The position numbers were made by a program, and so were the translations under genes. From Pleurodeles waltl (Eukaryota > Chordata > Amphibia > Caudata > Salamandridae), in assembly GCF_031143425.1 (NCBI RefSeq), contig NC_090444.1, positions 1,314,663,324-1,314,727,323 of the forward strand: 64,000 nt of DNA, in the 5' to 3' direction. Below are positions 20,831 through 32,349 of this stretch, in pieces. How positions within the stretch are numbered: position 1 is the first letter of the stretch; each line of letters starts with the position of its first letter. A model generated the notes under the pieces. That model was given only the letters and a program-made list of their open reading frames with translations, was not told the DNA's origin and did no database searches.

Positions 20831-23800
20831 TTCCTAATTAGGCCAAAATCTCTCCTCCAGCCCCTGTCCGTTTTCTTGCCTACTTTCCTGTAGGATAGAT
20901 TATTATTAAACTATGATTCGTTTGGTATAGTGTGTCCTTCTTTAAAGACTCTCGAAGAAATCTTATCCAATGCTGCAATTATTTAGTCTGTAAAACTGAC
21001 AGGTACTTGGTTCATACCTCCATTTAATGGGCAGATATTTCCAACAAAGGAGGCAGGAAGGCTGGTGTTAGTAACTTTAGACCATGCATTCTTGGTATGA
21101 GGGGGTGGCAGTGGGCTTATTATTATGTACATGATTACCCTCAAATTGAAATGTAGAAATGATCAGAACATTGGATGGGAATTCCTTGTTCCGTGTTAGT
21201 TTTTTGAACGAAGGATATATATATATCACTGAGCAACAAACACTTCTGCCCTACCCCATGTGCACACCTTGACTTGTTAGTGTGGTGCATGACCAGGCAC
21301 TTCTTCAGGATGAGAGATTCTGGCACAACGAGGGAGGGCAAATCTTTAGAAAGTCTGAAAAATAAAGCCCTGAAGTGATGGGAAACTCTGGAAGTCGGCA
21401 GTAGAGGCACACAGGCATACTCAACAAGAAAATGAATGAGGAAGGACAGCAATAAGAAGGTACCGGATACAGCATCCCGCCAGCACAGGCAAATGACTGC
21501 ACTTTAAGGTCCGCAAATGGAGAGCTGTTGGGACACCAGTCAGACATGACTCCACTTGTGGATGCTGATCGACCGCAGAGGCACCAGAGACACCTGGCGG
21601 TAATCCAGGAGAGGTGCAGCCCAAATGTGCTGCCCTTATTTACTTTCCACCGAAAGGAAATTGTTTTATGCTGTGGAAGGAGGGGGGGGGTGGGGGGGGG
21701 CGATGTGTGGTGGTGCTTTTTCATAAAGGAAGTACACATATACTTATATATCTTATAGATCCTCTCAAGTACATGTTGCCGTGTGATAGTGCATCTGGGT
21801 CTGACAGTTTCTGTACGCCCACAGCGTGTGTAAGAGGTAGAAATGAGCTCTGTTTTGTAGTGTATGTGTAATGAAAGACATGGATGCAAAGCGCTAGGAT
21901 CAAAGTGTGGCTAGTCATACTGTCTCGAAGACAGTTATTTGGGTAGGTGTTAGGAGAGGGGAAGGAGGGATTGGAACAGCCCTCTGCAAATGTAATTTTC
22001 ATCCTTCCAGTGCAAAGTTGATTTTCGCACAGCAAGCTTATTTTTCTATTGTTGGAACTCATCCAACCCAAACGTGACCCGTGGAGTAGGCAGGATATCT
22101 CTCTGCAATTTAACATTTTACGAAGCTCTCAATGCAACGCTGGCAATGGGGAGGGGAAGAAAACGGTTTTCCTTAGAGCATATTTTCCGAAGAAAAATGA
22201 TTTTTTTTGTATTAAAAATGACGTACAAAACAATCAATATTTTAACGTGGCTGTCACTTTGTAATCTATTGAAAAATGTCCCTAGACATTTGTAAAGGTT
22301 GCATCATAAACAAAGTTTTACTCGCCTAATGCCTAAGACTGTCTTTATGCTGCTGGGTGTGTCTTGCTATTTGCTAATGGGATACCCGTATACTTCTGCG
22401 GTGTGTGGTGCTGTGCTTTAGGGGACAGTCTGTCACCACTGCCTGCGTGCCACTGCTGAGCATGGTGTCCTGTTGTCTGCTAATGGTTAAGGAAGTACCT
22501 GGCCTGTCTGTGTTATCATGAGATGTATAGTGGGTGTTGCTGTTTGCGAACAGGTGTCTGGCACTACCCGTGTACTCCAAGGGTGTGCACTTTGTACGCA
22601 TGTTTGTTAATCAGGATTATAGAGTCTCTGGAGGAGTGTGACTGTGTTTGTGTGTGCAAAAATAAACGCATCAAACTTCCATAGCAAGAAAACAACTACA
22701 AGCATTTGCAATGCAATAGGTCTCGGATTTGTGAGGGTTTGAGCTAATGTGCGCAGATTGGTGAAATAGATCTTTAGTTGTAGATGGGCCAACAGGATAG
22801 GTTCTAGAGGTGACATCAGTGACTTTGAGTCAGTGTATTAAATGGAAATACAGAAGGGTGGTACTCTGTGTTCATTCAAAGCACTGCCTTGGGTTAATAG
22901 TCTTATGACAGCTCTGGGCTCAGGACTGTACTCTGTAGAACAGATACTTGTATCTGAAGCTCCTGAGCCTTTTCGGTGCATGCATTTGTGCGTGGGCCGA
23001 CGGTTTTTAAGTTAGAATTATCTCTGTTGGGGTGGCTACTCGAAATATGGTCTTGCCATCTGGACCACTCAGAGTAGAGCGGGAAGCCTGTGTTTAGATG
23101 GTAGAGTGATTTTTGCTTTGACCACTGATGCCAAGCGAGGCTCCTACAGGGCTGGTTCATTGGCATTTTTTGCACTATGAAAAGGATTCAAATGTATGTT
23201 TTTTTGGGAATCCAAGGTAGGTCCAGAACTATGTCAGAGTTTCTTGATACCCACATAAGACAAATTATGTAAACATAATTTATATGGCACTTATTTACAC
23301 AATGGTTAACCTGCAAGCCTTGCATGGATCCTGCCTGTTTGTTGTGTTATACAAAAAAAAAAGGCTTCAGTCACAGCGACATATTTGGGTTACAAAAGTA
23401 TAAGCAGTGACTGATCCTAGTGGTCACAGTTTGTGAAACAATAGTACTCTTGTTTAAAACATTCTCCTGCCCATGGAGTTTTTACTGCTACTGTCCAGGA
23501 TTGACTTTGATATGTAGACCTTAGGGCGTGTACCCATTTAAACAAACACATGTATATTCCTATAGAGGCGGGGAGGCATGGTGAAGCACTGAGAGGAACA
23601 CCAATAGAAGCAGGAGTGAGAAGAGGGCCACTTGATAGGGTCAGAAGATATTTTCTTGAGATTGATTTTACATGTACTTGGTAACCACGGCAATCAGAAA
23701 TAATACATAGATTACATCAAATGATGCATGGAAACTTAGTGTAGTGGTTACATGAAGCCTGGGGTTGGAAGAGAGGAGAGCAGTTTAAACATTACTGGAC

Positions 23801-24142
23801 TTTGACAGACGATGTGTGGATCATTATATACAGGAGTCCAGAGGGTGATGTGGAAGCGCTATGCGCCTGTGACAGCGACTGGGGGGTATTCAAGGTGGTG
23901 CCTCTTCAAACAGGAAGCAGTGCTATTTGAGCACTGTTTTAGACAGCACTTCTGGAAGTTGCATCTTCAAGGTCGCAATAGCTATGAGGGGAATGTCATC
24001 AAAGCCATGACACCAGTGAATTCTTAGAGAAGGAAGTGATGGAGTTTGCTCCACTTTTGTGTCCTATGATACGCTGCTCCTCTCACTGTTGCACCCGTGT
24101 GTTAGCTTCTTTGCGCTACAGGTTTAGGAAAATGGCTGCCTC
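20831..24142. other. No recognised gene; a few simple-sequence tracts
   Basis: Nothing recognisable as protein. A G-rich run (GAGGGGGGGGGTGGGGGGGG) lies near 21680-21700, a short TA run at 21217-21228, and a GT-rich 22370-22610 segment has imperfect internal similarity. Open frames here are short and composition-driven. Confidence 0.4.
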
Positions 24143-27008
24143 TTCTAACTGAACTCTATTTGAAGAGGCCGAATTTACATCCAAAGGATACATGTTTTTT
24201 ACTATCAAGCCTGAGGCCGTGAAGTGCTTGGGTCCGGAGTCACGACTCCTTTTCCACCATTTTGGAGACAGCACCTTTTGTCATCTTCTTGCCTAGTGTT
24301 AGAAATGGGGTCTCTAGTTGGCAGAGGTATACACCCTTGTCCAAGTAGGGAGCACAATCATAGTCAGGGTAAGTCACAAACAATCCAAATTATCCTGTGC
24401 CCACCCTCTGGTAGCTTGGCACTGAGCAGTCAGGCTTAACTTAGAAGGCAATGTGTAAAGTATGTGTGCAATAAATCATACAGTAACACAGTGAAAACAC
24501 CACAAAAATACACCACACTGGATTAGAAAAATAAATAATATTTATCTGGTTAAAATAAAGACAAAACGATAAAGATTCAATAAGCACAAATTGAAATATC
24601 ACTTTTGCAAGTTTAAAAAGTGTCTTATATCTTAGAAATCAACCGTTGTCTCTTAATTACACAAAGTACCTGGTTTGTGTAAAAAAAATAACACGCACGG
24701 AGACTGAAGAGGAGAAGATGCATGGAAAAATAAGGTATGCGTCAGGTTTTCCGACTCGGCAGAGACGTTGCGTAGTTTTTCACGCTGCAAGGGGTTTTCG
24801 CTGTTTTACAGCATGCAGTCTTGGTTCCTCACTGTGATGGGGGATCTTTTTGAAGCCCAGAGACGATGCGGGGAAATCCTGGGCACGTTGAAAGAAGTCA
24901 CAGGTGTTGCATCGATCTGGTAGGGCGATGCGTAGTATTGTCTGTCGCACGGCAGGCACTGAGTCGATATTCTATTCGGGGAATTGGCTACGTCGTTCCG
25001 GTTAGGCTGAGCGTCGATCCGTCAGGGCAGTGTATCAAATTTTCTGTCGCAAGTGAGGCGCTGCATCAAATTTCCACTTAGGAAATCGGGCTGCGTCATT
25101 GCGGGTCGGCTGTGTGGCGATTTCTCCGTCGCAAGGCAGGATGTGCATCGTTTCCGGCAGGCTGTGCATCGATTTTTGGCCCACAAGGAGTTTCCTAAAG
25201 AGATGAAGTCTTTTTGGTCTTGAGACTTCAGAAAATAGGAGGCAAGCTCAATCCAAGCCTTTGGAGAGCACTTCTCAGCAAAGTCAGAGGTCAGCAGGGA
25301 AGCAGGGCAACAGCAGGGCAGCAGTCCTTCTCAGCAAATCAGTCCAGATGAGTCCTTTGAGCAGCCAGGCAGTTCCTCCTGACAGGGTGTAGGTTCAGGT
25401 CCAGAAGTGTCTGAGTTGATGGGGTCAGAGACCCAGTTTATATACCCAAACATGCCTTTGAAGTGGGGGAGACTTCAAAGAGTGGTTTTGAAGTGCACAA
25501 GTTCCCCATTCAGTACAGGTCTGTCTGCCAGGGTCCCAGTAGGGGGTTTGGCAGTCCACTGTGTGAGGGCAGGCCACTAGCCTTTGAAATGTAAGTGTCA
25601 TATCCTCCACCCTTCCAGCCCAGGAAAATCCATTCAGTATGCAGATGAGTGCAGGTGTGACTGAAATTCCTGTGTTTGTGGTTGTCTGAGTGAAATGCAC
25701 AAGGAAGCTGTCAACCAGCACAGAGCCCAGTTGTTGACTGGAGACAGGCCGTAAGGCACAGATGGATGTTAAGTGCAGAGAAATGCTCACTTTCTAAAAG
25801 TGGCATTTCTAAAATAATAATATAAAATCCAACCTCACCAATAAGCAGGATTTTCTAGTATCATTCTGGCCATACTAAATATGACCTTGTTACCCCTTTT
25901 TGATCAGCCACTTAAACAGTATACGAGGGTAGTCCTAATGCTATCCCATGAAAAGGAACAGGCCTCACAGTAGTGGGAAATGAATTTAGGGGTTTTCCAC
26001 TACCAGGACATATACAACACACATGTACATGTCCTGCCTTTTACCTATATAGCACCCTGTCCTATGGGTTACCTAGGGCCTACCTTAGGGGTGGCTTTTA
26101 GGTAGAAAAAGAGGAGTTTAAGGCTTGGCAAATACGTTTAAATGCCAAGTTAAAGTGGCAGTTAAACTGCAAACAATGGCCTTGCAATGGCAGGCCTGAG
26201 ACATGGTTAAGGGGCTACTTATGTGGCTGTCATAACCAGTGCTGCAGGCCCACTAGTAGCATTCAATTTACAGGCCCTGGGCACCTATAGTGCACTCTAC
26301 TAGGGACTTATAAGTAAATAAAATATGCCAATCGGGAATGAACAAATGTTACAAAGTTTAAGGGAGAGAGCATATGCACTTTAGCACTGGTTTAGGGTCC
26401 TAAAACCAGCAAAAACAGTGTCAGAAAAGTGGAGGGAGGCAGATAAAAAGTTGGGGGATGACCACCCTAAGGCTGTCAGGTCTAACACATAGAACTAACC
26501 TATGCGCTTGGTTGGTGACCCTCTGGAGGTTATCAAGCGCATGGGCTATTGCTTAGGTTTGAGCTCTACTCAAGTCAGTTGATTAATGCACCCACTGCAG
26601 AGGTCTTGACAGAACGATAATTTCACAGATTACAATCCTGTAATAGCTTTATCACCTCTTCATCTTTGCAAGGTTGATACAAATGAATTATAGCAATTTT
26701 ATTAAGAATGGCACCTGCTTTGCAGCGCTTTGAAATGGCAGAACCTTTATCATCAAGAGCTACATAAAAAAAAACAAGTTATTCCCAGACTGCCCCAACA
26801 CGCACCAGTTAAAGAACCCTAGGGGAGAGGATGTGGCGTAACGGCCAGAGCTGCCAATTTTGGAGTTGGGAACACGACTCGAGTCTCAGCGCCGACTCAA
26901 TATCCTATGATTCTGGGCAAATCACTTAATCTCGCCTTGCTACCAAAAATGAATGTGTTCTTGTGTAATGTCACCTGTGCTCATGTAAAGCACACTGTAA
27001 TACATTTG
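24143..27008. repeat. Tandem duplication copy 1 (split by a solo LTR)
   Basis: 24143-24296 plus 26488-27008 matches 27009-27690 over most of its length: AACTCTATTTGAAGAG at the start, CTTTTCCACCAT in the middle, CCCACTGCAGAGGTCTT later, and a tRNA-SINE at the end. The two copies differ by roughly 10-15% by eye. The solo LTR at 24297-26487 lies only in this copy. Confidence 0.8.
24297..26487 (+). mobile_element. Solo LTR, 2,191 bp, family A
   Basis: Starts TGTTAGAAATGGGGTCT and ends CAGGTCTAACA, with the TG...CA termini and short inverted ends of LTRs. Flanking pentamers are CCTAG (24292-24296) and CATAG (26488-26492), a target duplication with one mismatch. The duplicated host sequence resumes on either side, so the element is a clean insertion. 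No coding region. A second copy lies at 45275-47582. Orientation is arbitrary. Confidence 0.82.
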
Positions 27009-27022
27009 AATTGAGTTTGCGC
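26816..27022 (+). mobile_element. tRNA-derived SINE, copy 1
   Basis: The head holds an A-box-like TGGCGTAACGG (26834-26844) and a B-box-like CGACTCGAGTCTC (26875-26887), spaced as in tRNA genes and SINEs. The body continues GGGCAAATCACTTAATCTC, then ACCAAAAATGAATGTGT, and ends in GAGTTTGCGCT. The tail resembles the 3' end of L2-type LINEs, which probably supplied its reverse transcriptase. The second copy keeps a better B box. Confidence 0.78.
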
Positions 27023-27690
27023 TAACTCAACTCTATTTGAAGAGACCTAATGTCCATCCAAAGGAAAAATGTTTTTTGCTATCAAGCTTATGGCCATGAA
27101 GTACTTGGTCTGGAGTCACAACTCCTTTTCCACCATTGTGGAGACAACATCTTTTAGCACCTTCTTGCCTATGTGCTTGGTTGGTGACCCTCCGGAGGTT
27201 ATCAAGAGCACGTGCTATCGCCTAGTGTTAAGCTCTACTCAAGTCAGCTGGCTAATACACCCACTGCAGAGGTCTTCACAGAACGAGAATGTCACAGAAT
27301 ACAATCCTGACATAGCTTTTTCACCTCTTCATCTCTGCAAGGTCAATACACATGAATTATAGCGATTTTGTTAAGAATGGCACCTGCTTTGCAGCTCTAT
27401 GAAATGGCAGAACCTGTATTATCAAGCGCTATATAAAAAAACAAGTTATTCCCAGTCTACCCCAACACACACCAGACAAAAAACCCTAGGGGAGAGGAGG
27501 GGGCATAAGGGCCAAAGATGCTGACTTTGGAGCAGGAGAACACGGTTCGAGTCTCTGTGCCAGCTCAACATCCTGTGATTGTTGGCAAATCACTTAACCT
27601 CCCCCTTGTTACCAAAAATGAATGTGTTTTTGTGTAATGTAACCGATGCTCACGTAAAGCATTGTAATACCTTTGTATCAAGTTTGCGCT
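27009..27690. repeat. Tandem duplication copy 2 (uninterrupted)
   Basis: Matches the split copy at 24143-27008 and lacks the LTR. The corresponding LTR insertion point here reads CTTGCCTATGTGCTTGG. It ends with a second copy of the tRNA-SINE. Confidence 0.8.
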
Positions 27691-27770
27691 ATATAAAACT
27701 GCAATTTTTTTTTTACTTAAAACACTCCAATACCGTTGTGTCGAGTTCGCGCTACACAAAACTGCAAAAA
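27483..27770 (+). mobile_element. tRNA-derived SINE, copy 2, with duplicated tail
   Basis: The B box GGTTCGAGTC (27544-27553) is intact. The tail reads GTATCAAGTTTGCGCTATAT, then AAAACTGC and a T run. A second degenerate tail (GTCGAGTTCGCGCTACAC) follows at 27740-27760, a local tail duplication. Confidence 0.78.
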
Positions 27771-29867
27771 ACAAAATACATGAATTAAAAAAACACCCCG
27801 CAGACAATACAAAGAAATAGCAAGATGCCTGAAACCAAGGAAGATGAAGAGACAACAAACCCTCATGAGCACAAAGAGGCGAGGCACAAGAAAACAAGGT
27901 GGTACGGGGCAAGCGGCCATGTTGGCACAGGAGTCAACAAGCGACAGGGAGAGGAAGGTGATTGGGTGGTAGGACAAGCAAGAATACGGCATGGGGAAGT
28001 GCAATTTAAGCACTATGGACGAAGCAGCAGGGTGCGTGTACGGTCCCCCTGAGCACAGCATTGTAAGCACACTGACTCACAGGAGCAGGAAATCAAGACA
28101 AAAAGTCCCCCAAAGAACAGATAACCACGACAAAGCATAATTATACAGTAGTTAGCCCCTGCTCGAAAGAGAAAAAAGAGGGACAAAGAGGCATGACTGA
28201 CCACTAGCAAGCAAAGATTTCTAAGTGACAATGAAATGAACAAGTGAAATTGCTTACGCCCATAGAAGTAACTATACTAAAAGTATAAAAGAGGCCGTAC
28301 ACTTACAGTTGACCTAAAAAGAACAGATGGAGCGTAACTTAAGCATTCAAGGAAGTTACAGAACAAATAAAAGCTGACTTTCTGGAATAACAAGGTATTG
28401 GAGTAGAGTTTGGCAACGCAAAGGGATGCGCAACAGTAGTAAATAAAACACAGCAGAACAGAGGCCAAACAGGACATGAAACACAGGCAGAGGCATTTTT
28501 GAAGTCCTTAGAGAAAGCTGAAGTTCTAGAATGACATAATAAGCCTGAAAGCATAAAGAATGGAGGGCTTGGGGAACAACCACCCCTCTTAACATATAAT
28601 TCACTAAGTTATTCTGCATGTCTTGTGTTATGTTTTGTGTTTTTTATTATTCTATAAACAGGGGAAATATAATTGTGTGGTCTGTGTTATTGGTAGTTCC
28701 GTTCAGGTCAAGAAGACTACAATATATAGGTTGCTACACAGCAATAACCTAGTGGGGTGCTATGTGCGTGTACACTAATAAAAGGAGAGAGGCTAGCCAA
28801 AGAAGTCCTACAAAATCCATATAGCAACATGTCCAAGAGTAAGATGCAGTCAAGTGAATGAAATGAAAACAAATGTCAGAAACAGAAATTGGTGACATGA
28901 TCAGCAGCAATTCAGCATTTTGTAGGCATGGATACTGCCTCCTGCTGTAGTAACACACCTCTTGAAGGGGGAAAGAAGTGGAAGAACAATCAAGGTTGGC
29001 AACCTGAGCAGAAACTGCGTAATTTTAAAAAGTTTGGATTCTGCTAACGCCTGCCAGTCCAATAGAAGACAAAAGTTTGAGCAGGGGCTTGAGCCTCAAT
29101 CCCCTCTAAGGCAAGACTGATGAACACCAGTCGGGTAAGCCAGAGTCGAGTTCAGACCCTTTCTGGACTGGCACCCTGCAGATGCAAGGCAGAGAGACAA
29201 AGCACTTGGTTGGCTGATGTACTGGCAGCACAAGAATGAATCAGTACTCCTCTCGTTCCATACTACCTGCTCTTATTTTAGCTACCTTGAGCCCACTACT
29301 TCTCTTTGATCTCTGAGATGCTTGTTCTCTCTAAATTACATTAGAAGGCATACTCCTGCCCTACTAGAATTTCCTCCCAAGCAAATTAAATTTCCCTTAT
29401 TAGCAGTGAGTGAAACTTAAGGGTAAAGGAGACAACGTGGAAAAGGAGACTTACCCTGCGTCCATTGTTTTAGCTGCAACAGCAGCACGGCACAGATTTT
29501 GCAGTTTTAATTTTGTTCAGTTGTATCAATTCTCCGACCTGTGAGCCTTGTGAAAAACAGCTTATCGATATTTTTCTACAAGTTAACTTTCATTCTGCTC
29601 TCCTAGTTCCTTTCCACTCCCCCAATCTCCTCACATTAACTCTGATCTAGGTTGTCGCACAAAGCCTGCGATTAAAAAAAAAAAACAGTAGTCAATAGGA
29701 GTCATTTTGTATTCTAGACACCTCCTACTTCGACCTCTCTCAAGCTACAAAAGTGTGCTGATTGAGTCTGTTGGATAATGCAGCTCATACCTCCCCTGGG
29801 GAAGGAGAGCCCTTGTCTGTCTTGTTCATCTAAGTACTCTGCACTAGGCCCTGTTGGTAGGTGTCAG
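27771..29867. other. No recognised feature
   Basis: Contains no recognisable protein fragment. CTGATGA at 29107 lacks the rest of a hammerhead. The segment 29650-29867 has an A run and no clear repeat boundary. Confidence 0.4.
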
Positions 29868-31390
29868 GGAAAATCAAACAACCTCCTACTACACCAACAC
29901 TAGTTGCAATGTTTTGGGCTTGCCCTCCTGACCTCTTCGTCCCATCCTGTTGATTGTAGATATCCTCTGCAACCTGCTTTTATCAGCGTTAAAAGAAAGG
30001 TGAAGTACATTAATTCCTTTCAATGAGGACAAATTAAACTATCCCCTACTACTCAAAGTTGGTTACAATGTATCTGGCTATATTTCCCCATTCCTGGGCA
30101 TGTGGTCCCATTCTGCTGACCCTTACTATTACAAAGATATCATCTGAAACCTATTTGTATAGGCATTAGAAGGTGAAGCACATCAAGACTTGACAAGAAG
30201 GGAAAATCAAATTACCCCCTGCTACTTCAAAGTTGGTCGCAATGGCTGAAAGTGGCATTCCTTATTCTTGGGCACTAGGGGCCAGATGTAGGAAAGGAAT
30301 TGCAACTCGCAAACGGCAAAAACTGCCGTTTGCGAGTTGCAAATCACATTTTCCTATGCAGAAATGCATTCTGCGAGTTGGACCGACTCGCAAAATGCAT
30401 TTCAGAATCGCAAATAGGAAGGGGTGTTCCCTTCCTATTTGCGATTCCTAGTGGTATGCAACACCATTTGCGACCGCATATGCGGTCGCAAATGGTGTTG
30501 CAGTTACCATCCACTTCAAGTGGATGGTAACCCACTCGCAAATTGGAAGGGGTCCCCATGGGACCCCTTCCAGTTTGTGACTGGACCCAGAAACATTTTT
30601 TCAGGGCAGGGAGTGGTCCAAGGGACCACTCCCTGCCCTGAAAAAATACCGAAACTAAAGGTTTTGGTTTTTTTTTTAAGTGCAGCTCGTTTTCCTTTAA
30701 GGAAAACGGGCTACACTTAAAAAAAAAAAACTGCTTTATTTAAAGCAGTCACGAACACGGAGGTCTGCTGACTACAGCAGGCCTCCATGTTTGCGAGTGC
30801 CCATAGTCGGTATGGGGCCGCAATTTGCGACCCACCTCATGAATATTCATGAGGTGGGTCATTGCGACCCCATACCGACTTGCAGACGGTGTCTGAGACA
30901 CCGTTCTGCATAACATTTTGCGACTTGCAAACAGCGAGTCGCAATGACTCGCTATTTGCAAGTCGCAAAATGTTATTTTGCTACATCTGGCCCTAGGTTC
31001 CATCCTACCCAGGCTTGGCATTTAGAAAATTTTAACTTTCGAGCTGCTTTTATTGGCATAAGAAGGTGAAGTACATCAAGCCCTGTCTTCTAGGAAAAAG
31101 CAAACTACCTCCTACTACTTCAAGGTTGGTTGCAATGCCTTGGGCTCGCCTTCCTGAAATACTGGGCACTTGGTCCTGTCTTACTGACCTTTACCACTAA
31201 GATGATATCACCTGCAACTGGCTTTTATTGGCATCAGAAAGTGAAATATGCAGAGCCCTCTACTACTTCGTAATGTTATGGGCTAGCTTTACAGACTCAA
31301 AGGCACTTGCTCCCATCCTGCTGACCTTTACCTTTGGAAGAGATCACCCACAACAAGCTTTTATCAGTGTTAGAAGGAAGGTATGTTCCT
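29868..31390. repeat. Tandem array, ~160-175-bp unit, about five copies
   Basis: Units begin near 29868, 30026, 30199 and 31092, with a truncated one near 31258. The consensus runs through CAAACTACCTCCTACTACTT, then TCCCATCCTGCTGACC, then GCTTTTATTGGCATTAGAAG and GTGAAGTACATCAAG. The third unit is split by the palindromic element at 30280-30992. Copies differ by perhaps 20-25%, so the array is old. Confidence 0.82.
30280..30992. mobile_element. Palindrome-train foldback element, copy 1
   Basis: Termini are GGCCAGATGTAG and its near-complement CTACATCTGGCC, flanked by CTAGG at 30275-30279 and 30993-30997 as a 5-bp target duplication. The interior is about twelve consecutive hairpins: 30300-30342 (19-bp perfect arms), 30361-30403, 30405-30447, 30459-30500 (42-bp perfect palindrome), 30504-30530, 30545-30571, 30596-30646, 30668-30730, 30731-30748, 30752-30795, 30806-30879 and 30912-30973. 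There is no coding capacity. The element splits a tandem-repeat unit, confirming it as an insertion. No transposase source is known to me. Confidence 0.88.
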
Positions 31391-31489
31391 CCCTTCCAGA
31401 TAAAACCAGTGGGAGCTTGAGACGTTTTAAAGTGATGGGGCGTAAAAGTATTACTTTTACACTTAGTGACCGAGCATGCTTCTTTCAGA

Positions 31490-32349
31490 GTCAGGGAATC
31501 AATTAATGAGGGATTTATAAAGTGTGGCAAATCACCTGTGAGGGTCTCAAGGTGCTGGAGTTGCTAGCTGCTTCATGGTGATCGTGTTCATTCGAACAGC
31601 CAGGTGTAGAGTTCTTTCCTGAATTGCTGGAGCTATGAGGTGGCCTGAGGAGCAGGGGAAGGTTGTTCCAATATTTGGCCGCCAGGTGTCAGAAGGATCG
31701 TCTTCCGCTGTTGCCACAGCAGATCTGGAGGGTATCCACGAGAAAAAGGGAGGCGGATCGTAGGAGTCTGGTTGGTTGGTGGAAGGTCATCCATTTGTTG
31801 ATGTATGTTGGTCCTTTATTGTGCAGGGCATTGTATGTGTGGGTCAGCATCTTGAAAAAGCATCTCTTTTGAATCAGGAGTCAGTGTAGCTTTTTGAGGT
31901 GGGTGTGGTGTGGGACCGTCTGGGGGGGTCGAGTATGGGTCTTGCCACTGTTTTGTATTGTCTGTAGTCTCTTCAGGAGGCATGCAGTGAAAGGAAAGGG
32001 AGCAGGGAGATGGGCTGGTAATTCTTCAGTTCTGCTGGGTCGGCGGATGGTTTCTTTAGGCGGGGCCTCACTTCAGTGTGTTTCCAGACCTCAGGGAAAG
32101 AGGCCAAGGTGATTGAGGTGTTCAGGACTTTCTTAAGCTCGTTCCCAATCGCCTTGCTCCCGAGGTTCAAGATGTGGTGGGAATAGGGATCTGTGGGTGC
32201 TCCCGAGTGTACAGAGTTCATGATGGAGATTGTGGCTTGAGTTGTGAGAGGGTCCCAATAGGTGAGCAGGTGTTCGGGGTTTGTGATCATGTGTGTGAGC
32301 AGGCTGATGCTGTCGGTGGCAGAGGGTTGAGGTTTGAAGTTTTCGTAGA
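31490..32349 (-). pseudogene. L2-like LINE relic with internal deletion
   Basis: The minus strand (32349-31975) reads GAPTDPYSHHILNL, FPEVWKHTEVRPRLKKPSAD and NYQPISLLPF, matching the RT start of L2. It then jumps directly to the C-terminal RT region, RSHTTPHLKKLHWLLIQK with AKYWNNLPLL (31950-31640), so the catalytic YADD core is deleted. The 3' end (31560-31500) reads CACCTTGAGACCCTCACAGG, the same terminal sequence as the LINE end at 49555-49837. The solo LTR at 32350 cuts its 5' side. Confidence 0.75.

Noticed and set aside
26816..27022. Functional tRNA gene
   Set aside because: A- and B-box-like motifs are present but no cloverleaf closes, and the body continues into a LINE-like tail, so it is a SINE.
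29107..29160. CTGATGA as a second hammerhead core
   Set aside because: No GAAA box or stem II partner follows at a workable distance.
29868..31390. CRISPR-like array
   Set aside because: Repeat units are contiguous, diverged and without unique spacers; the genome is clearly eukaryotic.
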